Part shown: in pieces, positions 9,001-17,775 of the stretch | How the letters are laid out: each line of letters starts with the position of its first letter | Numbering within the stretch: position 1 is the stretch's first letter | Assembly: GCF_000208405.1 (NCBI RefSeq) | Contig: NC_015437.1 | Span: 1,233,501-1,297,500, forward strand | Direction of reading: 5' to 3' | DNA length: 64,000 nt | Source of the DNA: Selenomonas sputigena ATCC 35185 | GTDB taxonomy: Bacteria > Bacillota > Negativicutes > Selenomonadales > Selenomonadaceae | Made by a program: the position numbers and the translations under genes | Notes under the pieces: generated by a model | What the model was told of the DNA's origin: nothing | The model's database searches: none | What the model saw: only the letters and a program-made list of their open reading frames with translations

Positions 9001-9938
9001 AGCGCTTTCGTGTGATTTTCATGGGAACTCCCGATTTCGCCGTGCCGTGTCTCGCGCGTCTCGTGGAGATTTCCGATGTCGTTGCCGTCGTGACGCAGCC
9101 GGACAGACCCAAGGGGCGCGGGCAGAAGCTTTTGCCGCCGCCCGTCAAGGTGTTCGCTCAGGAACATGGCATCGCGGTCTATCAGCCGGTGCGCGTCAAA
9201 GCGCCGGATTTCGTCGACATCCTGCGCGGACTCGCGCCGGATCTCATCGTCGTCGTCGCCTTCGGGCAGATCTTGTCGAAGGAGATTCTTTCTCTGCCTC
9301 CCTTGGGCTGCATCAACGTCCACGCTTCGCTCCTGCCGCGCTATCGCGGTGCGGCGCCGATGCAGTGGGCGATCGTGCGCGGAGAGAAGGAGACGGGCGT
9401 CACGACGATGTTCATGGACGAAGGTCTTGATACGGGCGATATGCTCATGCGGGAAACGCTGCCGATCACGCAGGCGATGACGGCAGCCGAACTGCACGAT
9501 GCGATGATGAAGCTCGGTGCGGATGTCTTGGAAAGGACAATTTTTTCCTTGTCGGAGGGAACACTCAAGCGCACGCCGCAGGATGATGCGCTTTCCACTT
9601 ATGCGCCGCTTCTCGACAAGGAGGTGGGGCGCATCGACTGGAAGAAATCGGCGCAGGAGATTCATGATCTCGTGCGTGGCCTGAACTCGTGGCCGGGTGC
9701 CTACACGATGCTGGCGGGGCAGAAGTTCAAAATCTGGCGCACGCGCCTTGCCGATGGCACGGCAGAACCCGGCGAAATCGTTTCCTTGACGAAGCAGGGA
9801 CTTCTCGTCGGCACGGGCGAGGGGATGCTGGAAATACTGGAAGTGCAGGCACCGAGCAAGAAGAAGATGGCGGCGGGAGACTATGTGCGCGGCCACGGGC
9901 TTCAGCTGCCCGCACGTTTCGATTTCGATGCAGAATGA
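8997..9938 (+). CDS. fmt: Methionyl-tRNA formyltransferase
   Basis: Formylates Met-tRNA(fMet) with 10-formyl-tetrahydrofolate. The 313-residue protein has the N-terminal Rossmann start (FMGTPDFAVP), the folate and catalytic region HASLLPRYRGAAP, and the C-terminal OB-like tRNA-binding domain (LVRGLNSWPGA onward). It follows def with a 4-nt overlap, the usual def-fmt pair, and leads into the DUF116 gene and rsmB, which look like the same operon. Confidence 0.97.
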   Translation: MKRFRVIFMGTPDFAVPCLARLVEISDVVAVVTQPDRPKGRGQKLLPPPVKVFAQEHGIAVYQPVRVKAPDFVDILRGLAPDLIVVVAFGQILSKEILSLPPLGCINVHASLLPRYRGAAPMQWAIVRGEKETGVTTMFMDEGLDTGDMLMRETLPITQAMTAAELHDAMMKLGADVLERTIFSLSEGTLKRTPQDDALSTYAPLLDKEVGRIDWKKSAQEIHDLVRGLNSWPGAYTMLAGQKFKIWRTRLADGTAEPGEIVSLTKQGLLVGTGEGMLEILEVQAPSKKKMAAGDYVRGHGLQLPARFDFDAE

Positions 9939-9971
9939 TGCATTTTGCGTTGAGGAAAGGAGGGAATCGTT

Positions 9972-10802
9972 TTGACATCTGTGATACCGGGGCTTGAGCG
10001 CCCGCACAAGAGACTCTTCATGGCACTTCTGTCACTGAGCTTCCTCTGCATGACGTTTCTCGCCTATGCCGTCTGGCGCGTGAGCTACCTCGGTCTGCTT
10101 GAAATCAATGCCTATCTGCCGCTCGTGCTCGGCATCTTCTTCGCGAGCGTCGTGTTTCTCACGGGTTTCGGCATCTTGAGCATGGTCGGAGCGATTCTCG
10201 GACTGCCGTTTCTGCATATTTTTCAGAAACAGTCGTACACGCTGATCAATCTGCTCTTTCCCGTAGCCATCATGATCGGCAAGGTCTTCGGCTTCAACCG
10301 GCGACGCATCGAACGATCCTTCATCGAGGTCAGCAACCAGATTATCCACCATCGCGGCATCAAGGTGCATGCGAACGAGCTTCTCGTTGTCACGCCGCAT
10401 TGCCTGCAGCTTGCGACGTGCCCGCACAAGATTACGCGCGACCCGCACAACTGCAAGCGCTGCGGCGGCTGCGACGTCGGCGCTCTCGTGAATCTTGCCG
10501 ATGAGATGGGCTTCCATTTCTTCATCGTGACGGGAGGCACGCTCGCGCGCCAGACGGTCAAGAAGATTCGCCCGAAGGCGGTCATGGCGATTGCCTGCGA
10601 ACGCGATTTGACGAGCGGCATACAGGACGTTTACCCTCTTCCGGCCGTCGGCGTTCTGAACATACGGCCGAACGGCCCGTGCTTCAATACGCACGTCGAT
10701 ATTGAGAAGGTGCGTGAGGAAATCAAGAAATTCTTGATTGACGACGATGCGGCGAAGAAGGAGAAGAATGTGCCCGAAGACGAAGGTGACGGGCAAAAAT
10801 GA
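9972..10802 (+). CDS. DUF116 domain-containing membrane protein
   Basis: A 276-residue protein starting with TTG behind a strong AAGGAGG box (9957-9963). Two hydrophobic spans (about residues 17-40 and 45-75) are followed by a cytosolic DUF116 domain rich in conserved cysteines: a histidine-cysteine cluster around PHCLQLATCPHK, then CKRCGGCD near residues 160-165 and a further cysteine in AIACERDL. This suggests metal or iron-sulphur binding. The biochemical role of DUF116 is unknown. It sits between fmt and rsmB in an operon for translation initiation and rRNA/tRNA modification, so a role in RNA or protein maturation is possible but unproven. Confidence 0.8.
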   Translation: MTSVIPGLERPHKRLFMALLSLSFLCMTFLAYAVWRVSYLGLLEINAYLPLVLGIFFASVVFLTGFGILSMVGAILGLPFLHIFQKQSYTLINLLFPVAIMIGKVFGFNRRRIERSFIEVSNQIIHHRGIKVHANELLVVTPHCLQLATCPHKITRDPHNCKRCGGCDVGALVNLADEMGFHFFIVTGGTLARQTVKKIRPKAVMAIACERDLTSGIQDVYPLPAVGVLNIRPNGPCFNTHVDIEKVREEIKKFLIDDDAAKKEKNVPEDEGDGQK

Positions 10803-10811
10803 GGAGGAGCT

Positions 10812-12143
10812 ATGGACAAGGCGCGGGAGACGGCGCTCAAGGCGCTTCATGAAGTGAATGAAAAGGGCGCTTATGCCAATGTGGCATTGGCGCGGTCTTT
10901 GCGTGCCGCGAAACTCTCCGAAGTGGATCGCCGATTTGCAACGGAACTGGCCTACGGCGCGGCGAAGGCGGGCGGCACGCTCGATTGGATTCTGCGGCGC
11001 TACTTGAACCGTCCGCTTTCCAAGATCCCGCCCATGGTGCGGGATATTTTGCGTTTGGGCATATACCAGCTTTTCTTCCTTGCGCGCGTGCCTGCCTCCG
11101 CCGCCTGCAATACGGCGGTGGAGATGACGAAGCGCTGCAGCCATGCGGGCACGGTGAAGTTTGTCAACGCCGTTCTGCGCACGGCGGCTCGTGAACCGGA
11201 AAAAGCGGCATTCCCGACGGGCAAGGCGCATGAAGCGGAAAATCTCGCCCTGTCCCTGCAGCATCCCGAGTGGCTCGTGCGACGTTGGATTGAGCAGTTC
11301 GGCTATGAAGAGGCAAGGGCGCTCTGCGAATTTGACAATGCGCAGGCGACGCTTTCCCTGCGTACGAACACCTTGAAGATTACGCGGGACAAGCTCCTCG
11401 AACGCCTCTCGAAAGAGGGCGTGGAGGCGGAGCCTTCCGCTTGGACGCCCGAAGGAATCCTCTTCCTTCGTCACGGCTCTCTCGACGCTCTGGAATCTTT
11501 GCAGCAGGGGCTTTTTCAGGTGCAGGACGAAAGCTCGATGCTCGTGGCGCACGTCCTCGCGCCCGAGCCGGGCGAATTCGTGCTCGACGTCTGCAGTGCG
11601 CCGGGCGGCAAGACGACGCATATCGCCGCCTCTATGGGCGACTGTGGACGCATCGTCGCACTCGACGTGCATGAGCACAAGATGCGCCGCATTGCGGAAA
11701 ACTGCGAGCGGCTCGGCATCAAGTCGGTGGAGCCGCTGCTCCTCGATGCGCGCGAGGCGGGGAGGCGCTTTCCGCGCCAGGCCGACCGTGTGCTCGTCGA
11801 TGCGCCGTGCTCGGGACTCGGCGTCCTGCGGCGAAAGCCCGATGCACGTTGGCGAAAGAGGCCGGACGACCTCGCCGCTCTCGCACGATTGCAGCGGGAA
11901 ATTCTCAGCTCTGCTGCGGAAGCCGTGAAAAGCGGCGGCGTGCTCGTCTACAGCACATGCACGATCGAGCGCGAGGAAAATGAAGCCGTCGTAGAAGACT
12001 TCCTCGCGCGGCACGAAGAGTTCAGCTTGGAGAATGCAGGAGAACTCCTGCCGCTGAAAAAGCGCCCTGAACAGATGCTGCAGCTTTATCCGCAGCGAGA
12101 CGGCACGGACGGCTTCTTCATCGCCCGCATGAGAAGAAGGTGA
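10812..12143 (+). CDS. rsmB: 16S rRNA (cytosine-967-C5)-methyltransferase RsmB
   Basis: Makes m5C967 in 16S rRNA. The 443-residue protein has an N-terminal NusB-like RNA-binding domain (first 140 residues) and a C-terminal Rossmann methyltransferase. The SAM site is VCSAPGGKTTH. The two catalytic cysteines lie in DAPCSGLGVLRR and YSTCTIEREEN. A GAGGAGC box precedes the ATG. It is 9 bp after the DUF116 gene and 4 bp before rlmN, so one transcript is likely. Confidence 0.96.
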   Translation: MDKARETALKALHEVNEKGAYANVALARSLRAAKLSEVDRRFATELAYGAAKAGGTLDWILRRYLNRPLSKIPPMVRDILRLGIYQLFFLARVPASAACNTAVEMTKRCSHAGTVKFVNAVLRTAAREPEKAAFPTGKAHEAENLALSLQHPEWLVRRWIEQFGYEEARALCEFDNAQATLSLRTNTLKITRDKLLERLSKEGVEAEPSAWTPEGILFLRHGSLDALESLQQGLFQVQDESSMLVAHVLAPEPGEFVLDVCSAPGGKTTHIAASMGDCGRIVALDVHEHKMRRIAENCERLGIKSVEPLLLDAREAGRRFPRQADRVLVDAPCSGLGVLRRKPDARWRKRPDDLAALARLQREILSSAAEAVKSGGVLVYSTCTIEREENEAVVEDFLARHEEFSLENAGELLPLKKRPEQMLQLYPQRDGTDGFFIARMRRR

Positions 12144-12147
12144 ATGC

Positions 12148-13200
12148 ATGAAGAACATTTTCGGCATGACGCTCGAAGCGATGCAGGAGGATTTCGCTGC
12201 CCTGCGCTTGGAAAAATACCGCGCGAGGCAGGTGGCGGAATGGCTCTACAAGAAATGTGCGAAGCGTTTTTCCGACATGACGAATCTGCCAAAGTCCCTG
12301 CGCACAGAACTTGAGACGAGGTACACGATCGACACGCCTCTTTTGCGCACGAGGCTCGATGCCGCCGACGGCAGGACGAGCAAGTTCCTGCTCGCCTTTT
12401 CTGACGGCGCTGCCGTGGAAGCCGTGCTCATGCGCCAGCCTTACGGCAACAGTATATGCATATCGACGCAGGCGGGCTGCAATATGGGCTGCTCCTTCTG
12501 CGCCTCGACCCTGCACGGATTGGCGCGTGATCTGACGGCGGGGGAAATGCTCGCCGAGGTTCTCTTCATCGAGGAGATGCTGAAATCGCAAGGCGGGAAG
12601 GTCGACACCATGGTCTTGATGGGGTCGGGAGAGCCTTTGATGAATTATGAAAATGTCGTGAATTTCCTGCGCCTGCTGCATGAAGAATATGTGCTGAACA
12701 TCAGCTATCGCAGCATCACGCTGTCCACTTCGGGCATCGTTCCCGCTATAGACCGCCTTGCCGAAGAGGGCATGCCTCTGACGCTTTCCATCTCGCTCCA
12801 TGCGCCGCGCGAGGAAATTCGTTCCGAACTCATGCCGATCAATCGCAAGTATCCATTGTCGGACGTCGTCGCGGCAGGAAAACGCTATGCGGAAAAGACG
12901 GGGCGGCGCGTCACATACGAGTACATCCTCATCCGCGACGTGAACGACGGCGAGCGGGAGGCCCAGGAATTGGCCGAACTTCTCGCAGGACAGCTTGCAA
13001 GCGTCAACCTTATTCCCATCAATCCCGTGAAGGAGCGGGGCTTCGAGCGGCCATCCGAGGAGCGCACCGCAGCCTTCTGTCGTGCGCTCACGCGCCGTCA
13101 CATCACGGCCACGGTACGTCGGGAGATGGGCGCTGACATACAGGCGGCCTGCGGACAACTGCGCAACCGTCACATGTCCGAGAGTGAAGAGAAGCAATAG
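12148..13200 (+). CDS. rlmN: Dual-specificity RNA methyltransferase RlmN
   Basis: Radical SAM enzyme making m2A2503 in 23S rRNA and m2A37 in some tRNAs. The 350-residue protein has the CX3CX2C cluster motif at Cys111, Cys115 and Cys118 (CNMGCSFC), the GSGEP stretch, and the conserved methyl-carrier cysteine in QAACGQL near the C-terminus (about residue 335). It begins 5 nt after the rsmB stop and is followed within 16 nt by the FHA-domain gene, linking the RNA-modification run to the cell-wall signalling cluster. Confidence 0.96.
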   Translation: MKNIFGMTLEAMQEDFAALRLEKYRARQVAEWLYKKCAKRFSDMTNLPKSLRTELETRYTIDTPLLRTRLDAADGRTSKFLLAFSDGAAVEAVLMRQPYGNSICISTQAGCNMGCSFCASTLHGLARDLTAGEMLAEVLFIEEMLKSQGGKVDTMVLMGSGEPLMNYENVVNFLRLLHEEYVLNISYRSITLSTSGIVPAIDRLAEEGMPLTLSISLHAPREEIRSELMPINRKYPLSDVVAAGKRYAEKTGRRVTYEYILIRDVNDGEREAQELAELLAGQLASVNLIPINPVKERGFERPSEERTAAFCRALTRRHITATVRREMGADIQAACGQLRNRHMSESEEKQ

Positions 13201-13215
13201 ATTGTGAGGGATTCC

Positions 13216-13968
13216 ATGGCTTTTACCAAATGGGAAACATTTTTGGAAAATCATATCGAAGGATTTTTCAATAAGAAGTTTGGCAGCGCCCTTGAACCGA
13301 TCGAGGTGGAGAAGAAGCTCGAAAAAGAAATCGCGAACGCGAAGCGGCGGGCGAAAAAAGGAAAGAAAGAATGGATTTTGCCCAATGCCTATACGATCCT
13401 TATGAACGAGGAAGATTGCCACCATCTTTCGTCACAGCGCTTCCTCGATGATCTTCACATCTTGGCGGAAAAAAAAGTCATCCTGCTCGATGCCTTCATG
13501 GACGGGAAACTTGCCATCAACATCCAGAAGGATGCGGAACTTTCTCTCGGCCTGTGCCGCGTGAAGGCGTCATATTCTGACATGGTGCAGCGCGTGGCGC
13601 AGGCGGTGAAGGAGCAGCACACGATCGTCCTGCAGAGGCCGTCTTTCCAAGCGCCGCTCGATTTGCCGACGGAGTACAAGATCGCTTCGCTCACGGTTGT
13701 GGAAGGGGAGGATCTCGACTCTTACCTTGCGTTCGGCGAGAAAAAGATCTTTCTCGGCAGACGGGAACGAAGCGATTTCATCTTGACCGATCCCAACGCT
13801 TCGCGCGTCCATGCCTCCATCCGCTATGAAAGGCATCGCCATCTCCTGCAAGATGAGGACAGCACGAACGGCACGCTTCTCAATGGGCGTCCCGTGCTCG
13901 AATCATGGCTGCGGCATGGCGATGAAATTCAGATTGGGAATTCCGTCCTGCGCTATGAGGTGATATGA
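13216..13968 (+). CDS. FhaA-like protein: DUF3662 plus C-terminal FHA domain
   Basis: A 250-residue protein with an N-terminal DUF3662 domain (about 1-120, starting FTKWETFLENHIEGFF) and a C-terminal FHA domain (about 165-250). The FHA domain carries the phosphothreonine-recognition pattern GRRERSD, S/R-VHA and STNGTLLNG. This matches the mycobacterial FhaA architecture, in which FHA binds phosphorylated partners of the PASTA kinase and controls peptidoglycan synthesis. A GTG at 13204 is in frame, but the ATG at 13216 has a TGAGGG box at good spacing. It is the first gene of a cluster with a second FHA protein, phosphatase, FtsW/RodA, PBP and kinase. Confidence 0.85.
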   Translation: MAFTKWETFLENHIEGFFNKKFGSALEPIEVEKKLEKEIANAKRRAKKGKKEWILPNAYTILMNEEDCHHLSSQRFLDDLHILAEKKVILLDAFMDGKLAINIQKDAELSLGLCRVKASYSDMVQRVAQAVKEQHTIVLQRPSFQAPLDLPTEYKIASLTVVEGEDLDSYLAFGEKKIFLGRRERSDFILTDPNASRVHASIRYERHRHLLQDEDSTNGTLLNGRPVLESWLRHGDEIQIGNSVLRYEVI

Positions 13969-14421
13969 TTGCCGGGTTCAGAGCTTTTGCTGCGCGTTCT
14001 GAGCGTAGCTTTTCAATACGGCGTCCTGCTGCTGCTCTTTCGTTTTATCGCGCGCTTGGCACAGGCGATGTTTGAAGACGCCAAGGCCTTGCAGCAGGAA
14101 ATAAAGCCGCGTGAGATATTGCCTGACGAAGCCGTGCTCAGCGTCGTGGAGGCAGGCGATGAAGCGCTTTTGGGCAAGCGCTTCGCCTTCACGCAGGGAC
14201 TGACGATCGGGCGCAGTGCCGACAACGACATCCGCATTCCCGATTCCTTCGTATCGCACCGTCATGCTGTCGTACGTCTTGTAAACAATCAGTATGTTAT
14301 CGAGGACATGGGCAGCATGAACCACACGTATCTGAACGATGCGATCCTGCAGGGAAAGGCTTATCTGAAGCCGGGGGATCTCATACGCATCGGCTTTGTG
14401 ACACTGAGGTTTGAGAGGTGA
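13969..14421 (+). CDS. FhaB-like membrane-anchored FHA domain protein
   Basis: A 150-residue protein starting with TTG directly after the preceding stop, with GAGGTGAT upstream. It has an N-terminal hydrophobic span (about residues 5-30) and a C-terminal FHA domain: IGRSADNDIRI, SHRHAVV and a MNHTYLND loop. This layout matches actinobacterial FhaB (FipA), a phosphothreonine reader next to pstP-rodA-pbpA-pknB. The gene overlaps the PP2C region at its stop. Its likely job is to bring phosphorylated cell-division or wall-synthesis proteins to the membrane; this is inferred from architecture and neighbours. Confidence 0.82.
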   Translation: MPGSELLLRVLSVAFQYGVLLLLFRFIARLAQAMFEDAKALQQEIKPREILPDEAVLSVVEAGDEALLGKRFAFTQGLTIGRSADNDIRIPDSFVSHRHAVVRLVNNQYVIEDMGSMNHTYLNDAILQGKAYLKPGDLIRIGFVTLRFER

Positions 14422-14426
14422 TTTTT

Positions 14427-15137
14427 TTGAAAGTCTCGAAAGCGACGGACAGGGGAAAGGTGCGCGAGAGCAACGAGGATGCATGCGCCTTCATACCGCC
14501 TGATACGTATGTCGTGGCGGACGGCATGGGGGGATATGCCGCAGGAGAAGTGGCGAGCGCGATGCTCGTTGATGTATTCGCTGAGATGTTTTCCGATGCT
14601 GTGCATGAATGCGGCGAGAAAGCTTTGCTTCACGCCGTACAGGCAGCGAACAGCAAGATTCTCTGTGCAGCGGCGGCGAATGAAGCCCGAAAGGGCATGG
14701 GGACGACGGTCGTCGCCTTGCAGTATAGGGAAAATGCGGCGTATTGGGCGCATGTGGGCGACAGCCGCCTGTATCTTCTGCGAAAGGGTGTGCTCAGGCG
14801 GCTCACGCGCGACCATTCTTTCGTACAGGATCTCGTCGAGCGAGGCTCTATCACGGAAGAGGAGGCGAGGAATCATCCGAAAAAGAATCTTCTGACGCGT
14901 GCGGTCGGCGTGGAAGAAAAACTCGTCGTCGATACGGGAAGCTTCACGCCCGAGGAGGGCGACATCTTTCTCCTGTGCTCGGATGGGTTGACAAATATGG
15001 TTGGAGAAGCCGCCATTCGCGAGACTCTGCAGGGAGAGTCTGCGGATAAGGCACGGACTCTCGTCGAGCTGGCGCTTCTGGCAGGAGGACTCGACAATAT
15101 CACAGCCATCGTGGTGGAATGCGATGAAAGAGGCTAA
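14427..15137 (+). CDS. PP2C-type protein serine/threonine phosphatase (Stp/PrpC/PstP family)
   Basis: Dephosphorylates targets of the PASTA kinase and the kinase itself. The 236-residue catalytic domain has all metal-binding motifs: RESNED, DGMGGY, HVGDSR, CSDGLT and GLDNIT. There is no membrane anchor, unlike mycobacterial PstP and like PrpC. A GTG at 14418 is in frame and overlaps the upstream stop. The TTG at 14427 lies 6 nt after GAGAGGTG and gives the standard N-terminus MKVSKATDRG, so I use it. The 3' end overlaps the FtsW/RodA gene by 14 nt. Confidence 0.93.
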   Translation: MKVSKATDRGKVRESNEDACAFIPPDTYVVADGMGGYAAGEVASAMLVDVFAEMFSDAVHECGEKALLHAVQAANSKILCAAAANEARKGMGTTVVALQYRENAAYWAHVGDSRLYLLRKGVLRRLTRDHSFVQDLVERGSITEEEARNHPKKNLLTRAVGVEEKLVVDTGSFTPEEGDIFLLCSDGLTNMVGEAAIRETLQGESADKARTLVELALLAGGLDNITAIVVECDERG

Positions 15138-16377
15138 GCTGCACCTGCTGCTGCCTCCGCTCGGCATCCTGTTGCTGGGCACGGGCGTACTGCTTCTTGC
15201 ACATCGTCTGACGGCGGACCTTTTGCTGCTGCCCTGGCTTGCGGCCGTCATCGTCGGTGCATTCTTCACGCAGTTTATTTTGGGCAGACGAGATGGAACG
15301 GACTTGACGCTTTTCCCTGCGGCTATGCTGCTCGCAAGTCTCGGCCTCATCATGATCGGACGCTTGAAGCCCGCGCTCTTTTTGACACAGATGCGTTGGC
15401 TGCTGCTCGGTCTGATCGTTTATCTTGTCCTCGTCTTTCTTGGAGAGAGGTTTCTTCGCCTCCTTTCCTATCCATATCTTCTGGGCGTATTCTGCCTTCT
15501 GCTCCTGTGCTCGGCGCTCTTTTTCGGCACGGAGATCGGCGGCAGCCGCAACTGGATCGTCTTTGGCCCTTTCGCCGTGCAGCCTTCGGAATTTGGCAAG
15601 ATCGTCATCATCATGTTTCTTGCCGCCTATCTGACGGAGCATCGGGAGGTATTGACGCTGCCCAGGCACAGGCTTCTTTGGCTGAAGCTGCCCGTGCTTC
15701 GCTTCATTGCACCGCTCCTACTGATCTGGGGCATCGCCATCCTGATGTTCGTCGTGCAGCGCGATCTCGGCTCGGCTCTGCTCTTTTTTGGCATAGCTGT
15801 TTCCATGACGTATATGGCTACGGGTCGAAAATCTTATGTGGCGCTTGCCTTCACGTTCTTTCTGGGCGCAGCCGCGCTCAGTTACTCGTTCTTTTCCCAT
15901 GTGCGCGTGCGTTTCAACATCTGGCTCGATCCTTGGAGCGATCCTTCGGGCAGCGCCTATCAAGTCGTTCAGTCCCTCTTTGCGCTCGGCTCGGGCGGCG
16001 TTTGGGGCGCGGGTTTTGCACACGGTCATCCCAATTTGATTCCCGAGGTGCATACGGATTTTATTTTTGCGGCGATTGCGGAAGAACTGGGGTTGCTCGG
16101 CTCCTTAGGCGTCATGCTCGTCTTTGCCCTGTTTTTTTATCGTGCCATACGCATAGCGCTCGCCTGCCGGGAAGAGACGCGCATTCTGCTTGCCGCTGGC
16201 ATCGCGGTCGTATTTCTCCTGCAGGCCTTCATCATCATCGCAGGCGTGACGAAATTCTTGCCGCTGACGGGCATCACGCTTCCCTTTGTAAGCTACGGGG
16301 GCAGTTCCATGATCGCCAGCTTCATGCTGCTCGGCATTTTGACTGTGCTTTCCAAAAAGGAGAATCGACATGGTTGA
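15124..16377 (+). CDS. FtsW/RodA/SpoVE family cell-cycle protein (SEDS glycosyltransferase)
   Basis: SEDS proteins polymerise lipid II into glycan strands together with a class B PBP. The 417-residue protein is nearly all membrane (about ten spans). It has the family motifs GGSRNW, VQPSEFGK, a periplasmic loop with GSGGVWGAG, HTDFIFAAIAEELG, and PFVSYGGSS near the end. The start at 15124 overlaps the phosphatase gene by 14 nt. The partner PBP gene overlaps its 3' end by 8 nt, so the two are probably made as a complex. Whether it serves division (FtsW) or elongation (RodA) cannot be decided from sequence alone; the neighbourhood resembles actinobacterial rodA. Confidence 0.93.
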   Translation: MKEAKLHLLLPPLGILLLGTGVLLLAHRLTADLLLLPWLAAVIVGAFFTQFILGRRDGTDLTLFPAAMLLASLGLIMIGRLKPALFLTQMRWLLLGLIVYLVLVFLGERFLRLLSYPYLLGVFCLLLLCSALFFGTEIGGSRNWIVFGPFAVQPSEFGKIVIIMFLAAYLTEHREVLTLPRHRLLWLKLPVLRFIAPLLLIWGIAILMFVVQRDLGSALLFFGIAVSMTYMATGRKSYVALAFTFFLGAAALSYSFFSHVRVRFNIWLDPWSDPSGSAYQVVQSLFALGSGGVWGAGFAHGHPNLIPEVHTDFIFAAIAEELGLLGSLGVMLVFALFFYRAIRIALACREETRILLAAGIAVVFLLQAFIIIAGVTKFLPLTGITLPFVSYGGSSMIASFMLLGILTVLSKKENRHG

Positions 16378-17764
16378 GCGAAATAATACAAGGTATATCC
16401 TGCGCACAGCCATCATCCTGCTCCTAGCATTCTCCTGCCTGGCGCTTTATGTCGTCTATCTGCAGGTCTGGGAAGCGGATCGGCTCGCAGAGCATCCGCT
16501 GAATCGCCGCGCAGCTCTCGCCGAGGACAGCGTGCTGCGCGGCAGCATCCTTGATCGAAAGGGTGAAGTTCTCGCGCTCAGCCCGAACGTAGGGGAGAGA
16601 CGCTATCCTTACGGGCGGATCATGGCGCCGGTCACAGGCTATCTTGATGATACGATCGGCAGCACGGGCATCGAGACTTATAAGGGGGCAGAGCTTTCCG
16701 GACACAGCCGACTTCTCGGGCGACTGGGACCGCTCGCGCAGATTTTCTCTTCCGCACGCGGCGACGACGTCTATCTGACACTCGATGCCGCACTGCAGGA
16801 AACGGCATACGAGGCGCTGGGAGAACGGCGCGGGGCTGTCGTCATGCTCGATGCGGAAAGCGGGGCGGTTCTCGTGCTCGCATCGCGTCCCTCGTTCGAT
16901 CCGTCCGATATTCAAGCGCAGTGGGACAGCCTGAGGCAGGACAAGGAAAGTCCTCTCGTAAACCGTGCGCTGCAAGGTCTTTATCCGCCCGGCTCGACCA
17001 TCAAGCCATTGATTCTCGATGCGGCGTTGGAAAACGGCGTCACGAACAGCAAGGAGGTCTTTGACTGCACGGGGGCGCTCAAAGTGGGGGATTCGGTCAT
17101 CCACGAGAGCCACGGCGCTGTGCACGGCAGGATCGATGTGGAGCACGCCTTGATCGAGTCCTGCAACACAACGTTCGGCTCGCTTGCGCTGCGCCTGGGC
17201 GGCAAGAAACTGGCGGACGCCTTCCGGCGCTTCGGCTTTGAGGAGACGGCGCAGGGCGAATTGGCGGAGGCGGCAGCGCATCTGCCCAACTTCGCTTCCC
17301 TCGGTCAAGGAGATACGGCGCAGATCGGCATCGGGCAGAGCACGCTTCTCGTCACGCCGCTGCACATGGCGCTGCTCGCCGCAGCGTTTGCAAATGACGG
17401 CGTCGTAATGAAGCCCTACATGGTCGAACGTGTCGTGACGCCCAACGGCATCACACTCGAACAGCATCGAAGCGAGAAGTGGTTCGAGGCTACGACGGCG
17501 GCGCGCGCCTCCTTGATTCATGGATTCATGGAGGAGGTCGTGCAGGAAGGCACGGGCACGGCGGCGGCACTCCGTGGCGTGCGCGTAGCGGGCAAGACGG
17601 GCACGGCGGAAAATTCGGGCGAGGATCATGCGTGGTTCATCGGCTCGGCGGAAATAAAAGGTCGAAAGGTGGCTTTTGCCATCCTTGTGGAAAACAGCGG
17701 CGGAGGCGGCACAGAAGCTGCACCAATCGCACGGAAGCTGTTGGAAAAGTTGCAAGATGATTAG
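16370..17764 (+). CDS. Class B penicillin-binding protein (PbpA/FtsI-like transpeptidase)
   Basis: A 464-residue peptidoglycan DD-transpeptidase with one N-terminal membrane anchor (about 10-30), a short dimerisation region and a C-terminal transpeptidase. The three active-site motifs are SXXK at Ser209-Lys212 (PGSTIKP), SXN at Ser264-Asn266 (SCN) and KTG at 409-411. The compact size and absence of a large N-terminal module match actinobacterial PbpA. The ATG at 16370 lies inside the end of the SEDS gene. It is followed 11 nt later by the PASTA kinase gene, which probably regulates it. Confidence 0.93.
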   Translation: MVERNNTRYILRTAIILLLAFSCLALYVVYLQVWEADRLAEHPLNRRAALAEDSVLRGSILDRKGEVLALSPNVGERRYPYGRIMAPVTGYLDDTIGSTGIETYKGAELSGHSRLLGRLGPLAQIFSSARGDDVYLTLDAALQETAYEALGERRGAVVMLDAESGAVLVLASRPSFDPSDIQAQWDSLRQDKESPLVNRALQGLYPPGSTIKPLILDAALENGVTNSKEVFDCTGALKVGDSVIHESHGAVHGRIDVEHALIESCNTTFGSLALRLGGKKLADAFRRFGFEETAQGELAEAAAHLPNFASLGQGDTAQIGIGQSTLLVTPLHMALLAAAFANDGVVMKPYMVERVVTPNGITLEQHRSEKWFEATTAARASLIHGFMEEVVQEGTGTAAALRGVRVAGKTGTAENSGEDHAWFIGSAEIKGRKVAFAILVENSGGGGTEAAPIARKLLEKLQDD

Positions 17765-17775
17765 GAGGCAGTGCC

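Noticed and set aside
10032-12167. 711-codon open frame on the minus strand opposite the DUF116 gene and rsmB
   Set aside because: Arg/His/Leu-rich composition typical of an antisense shadow; both plus-strand genes are firmly identified.
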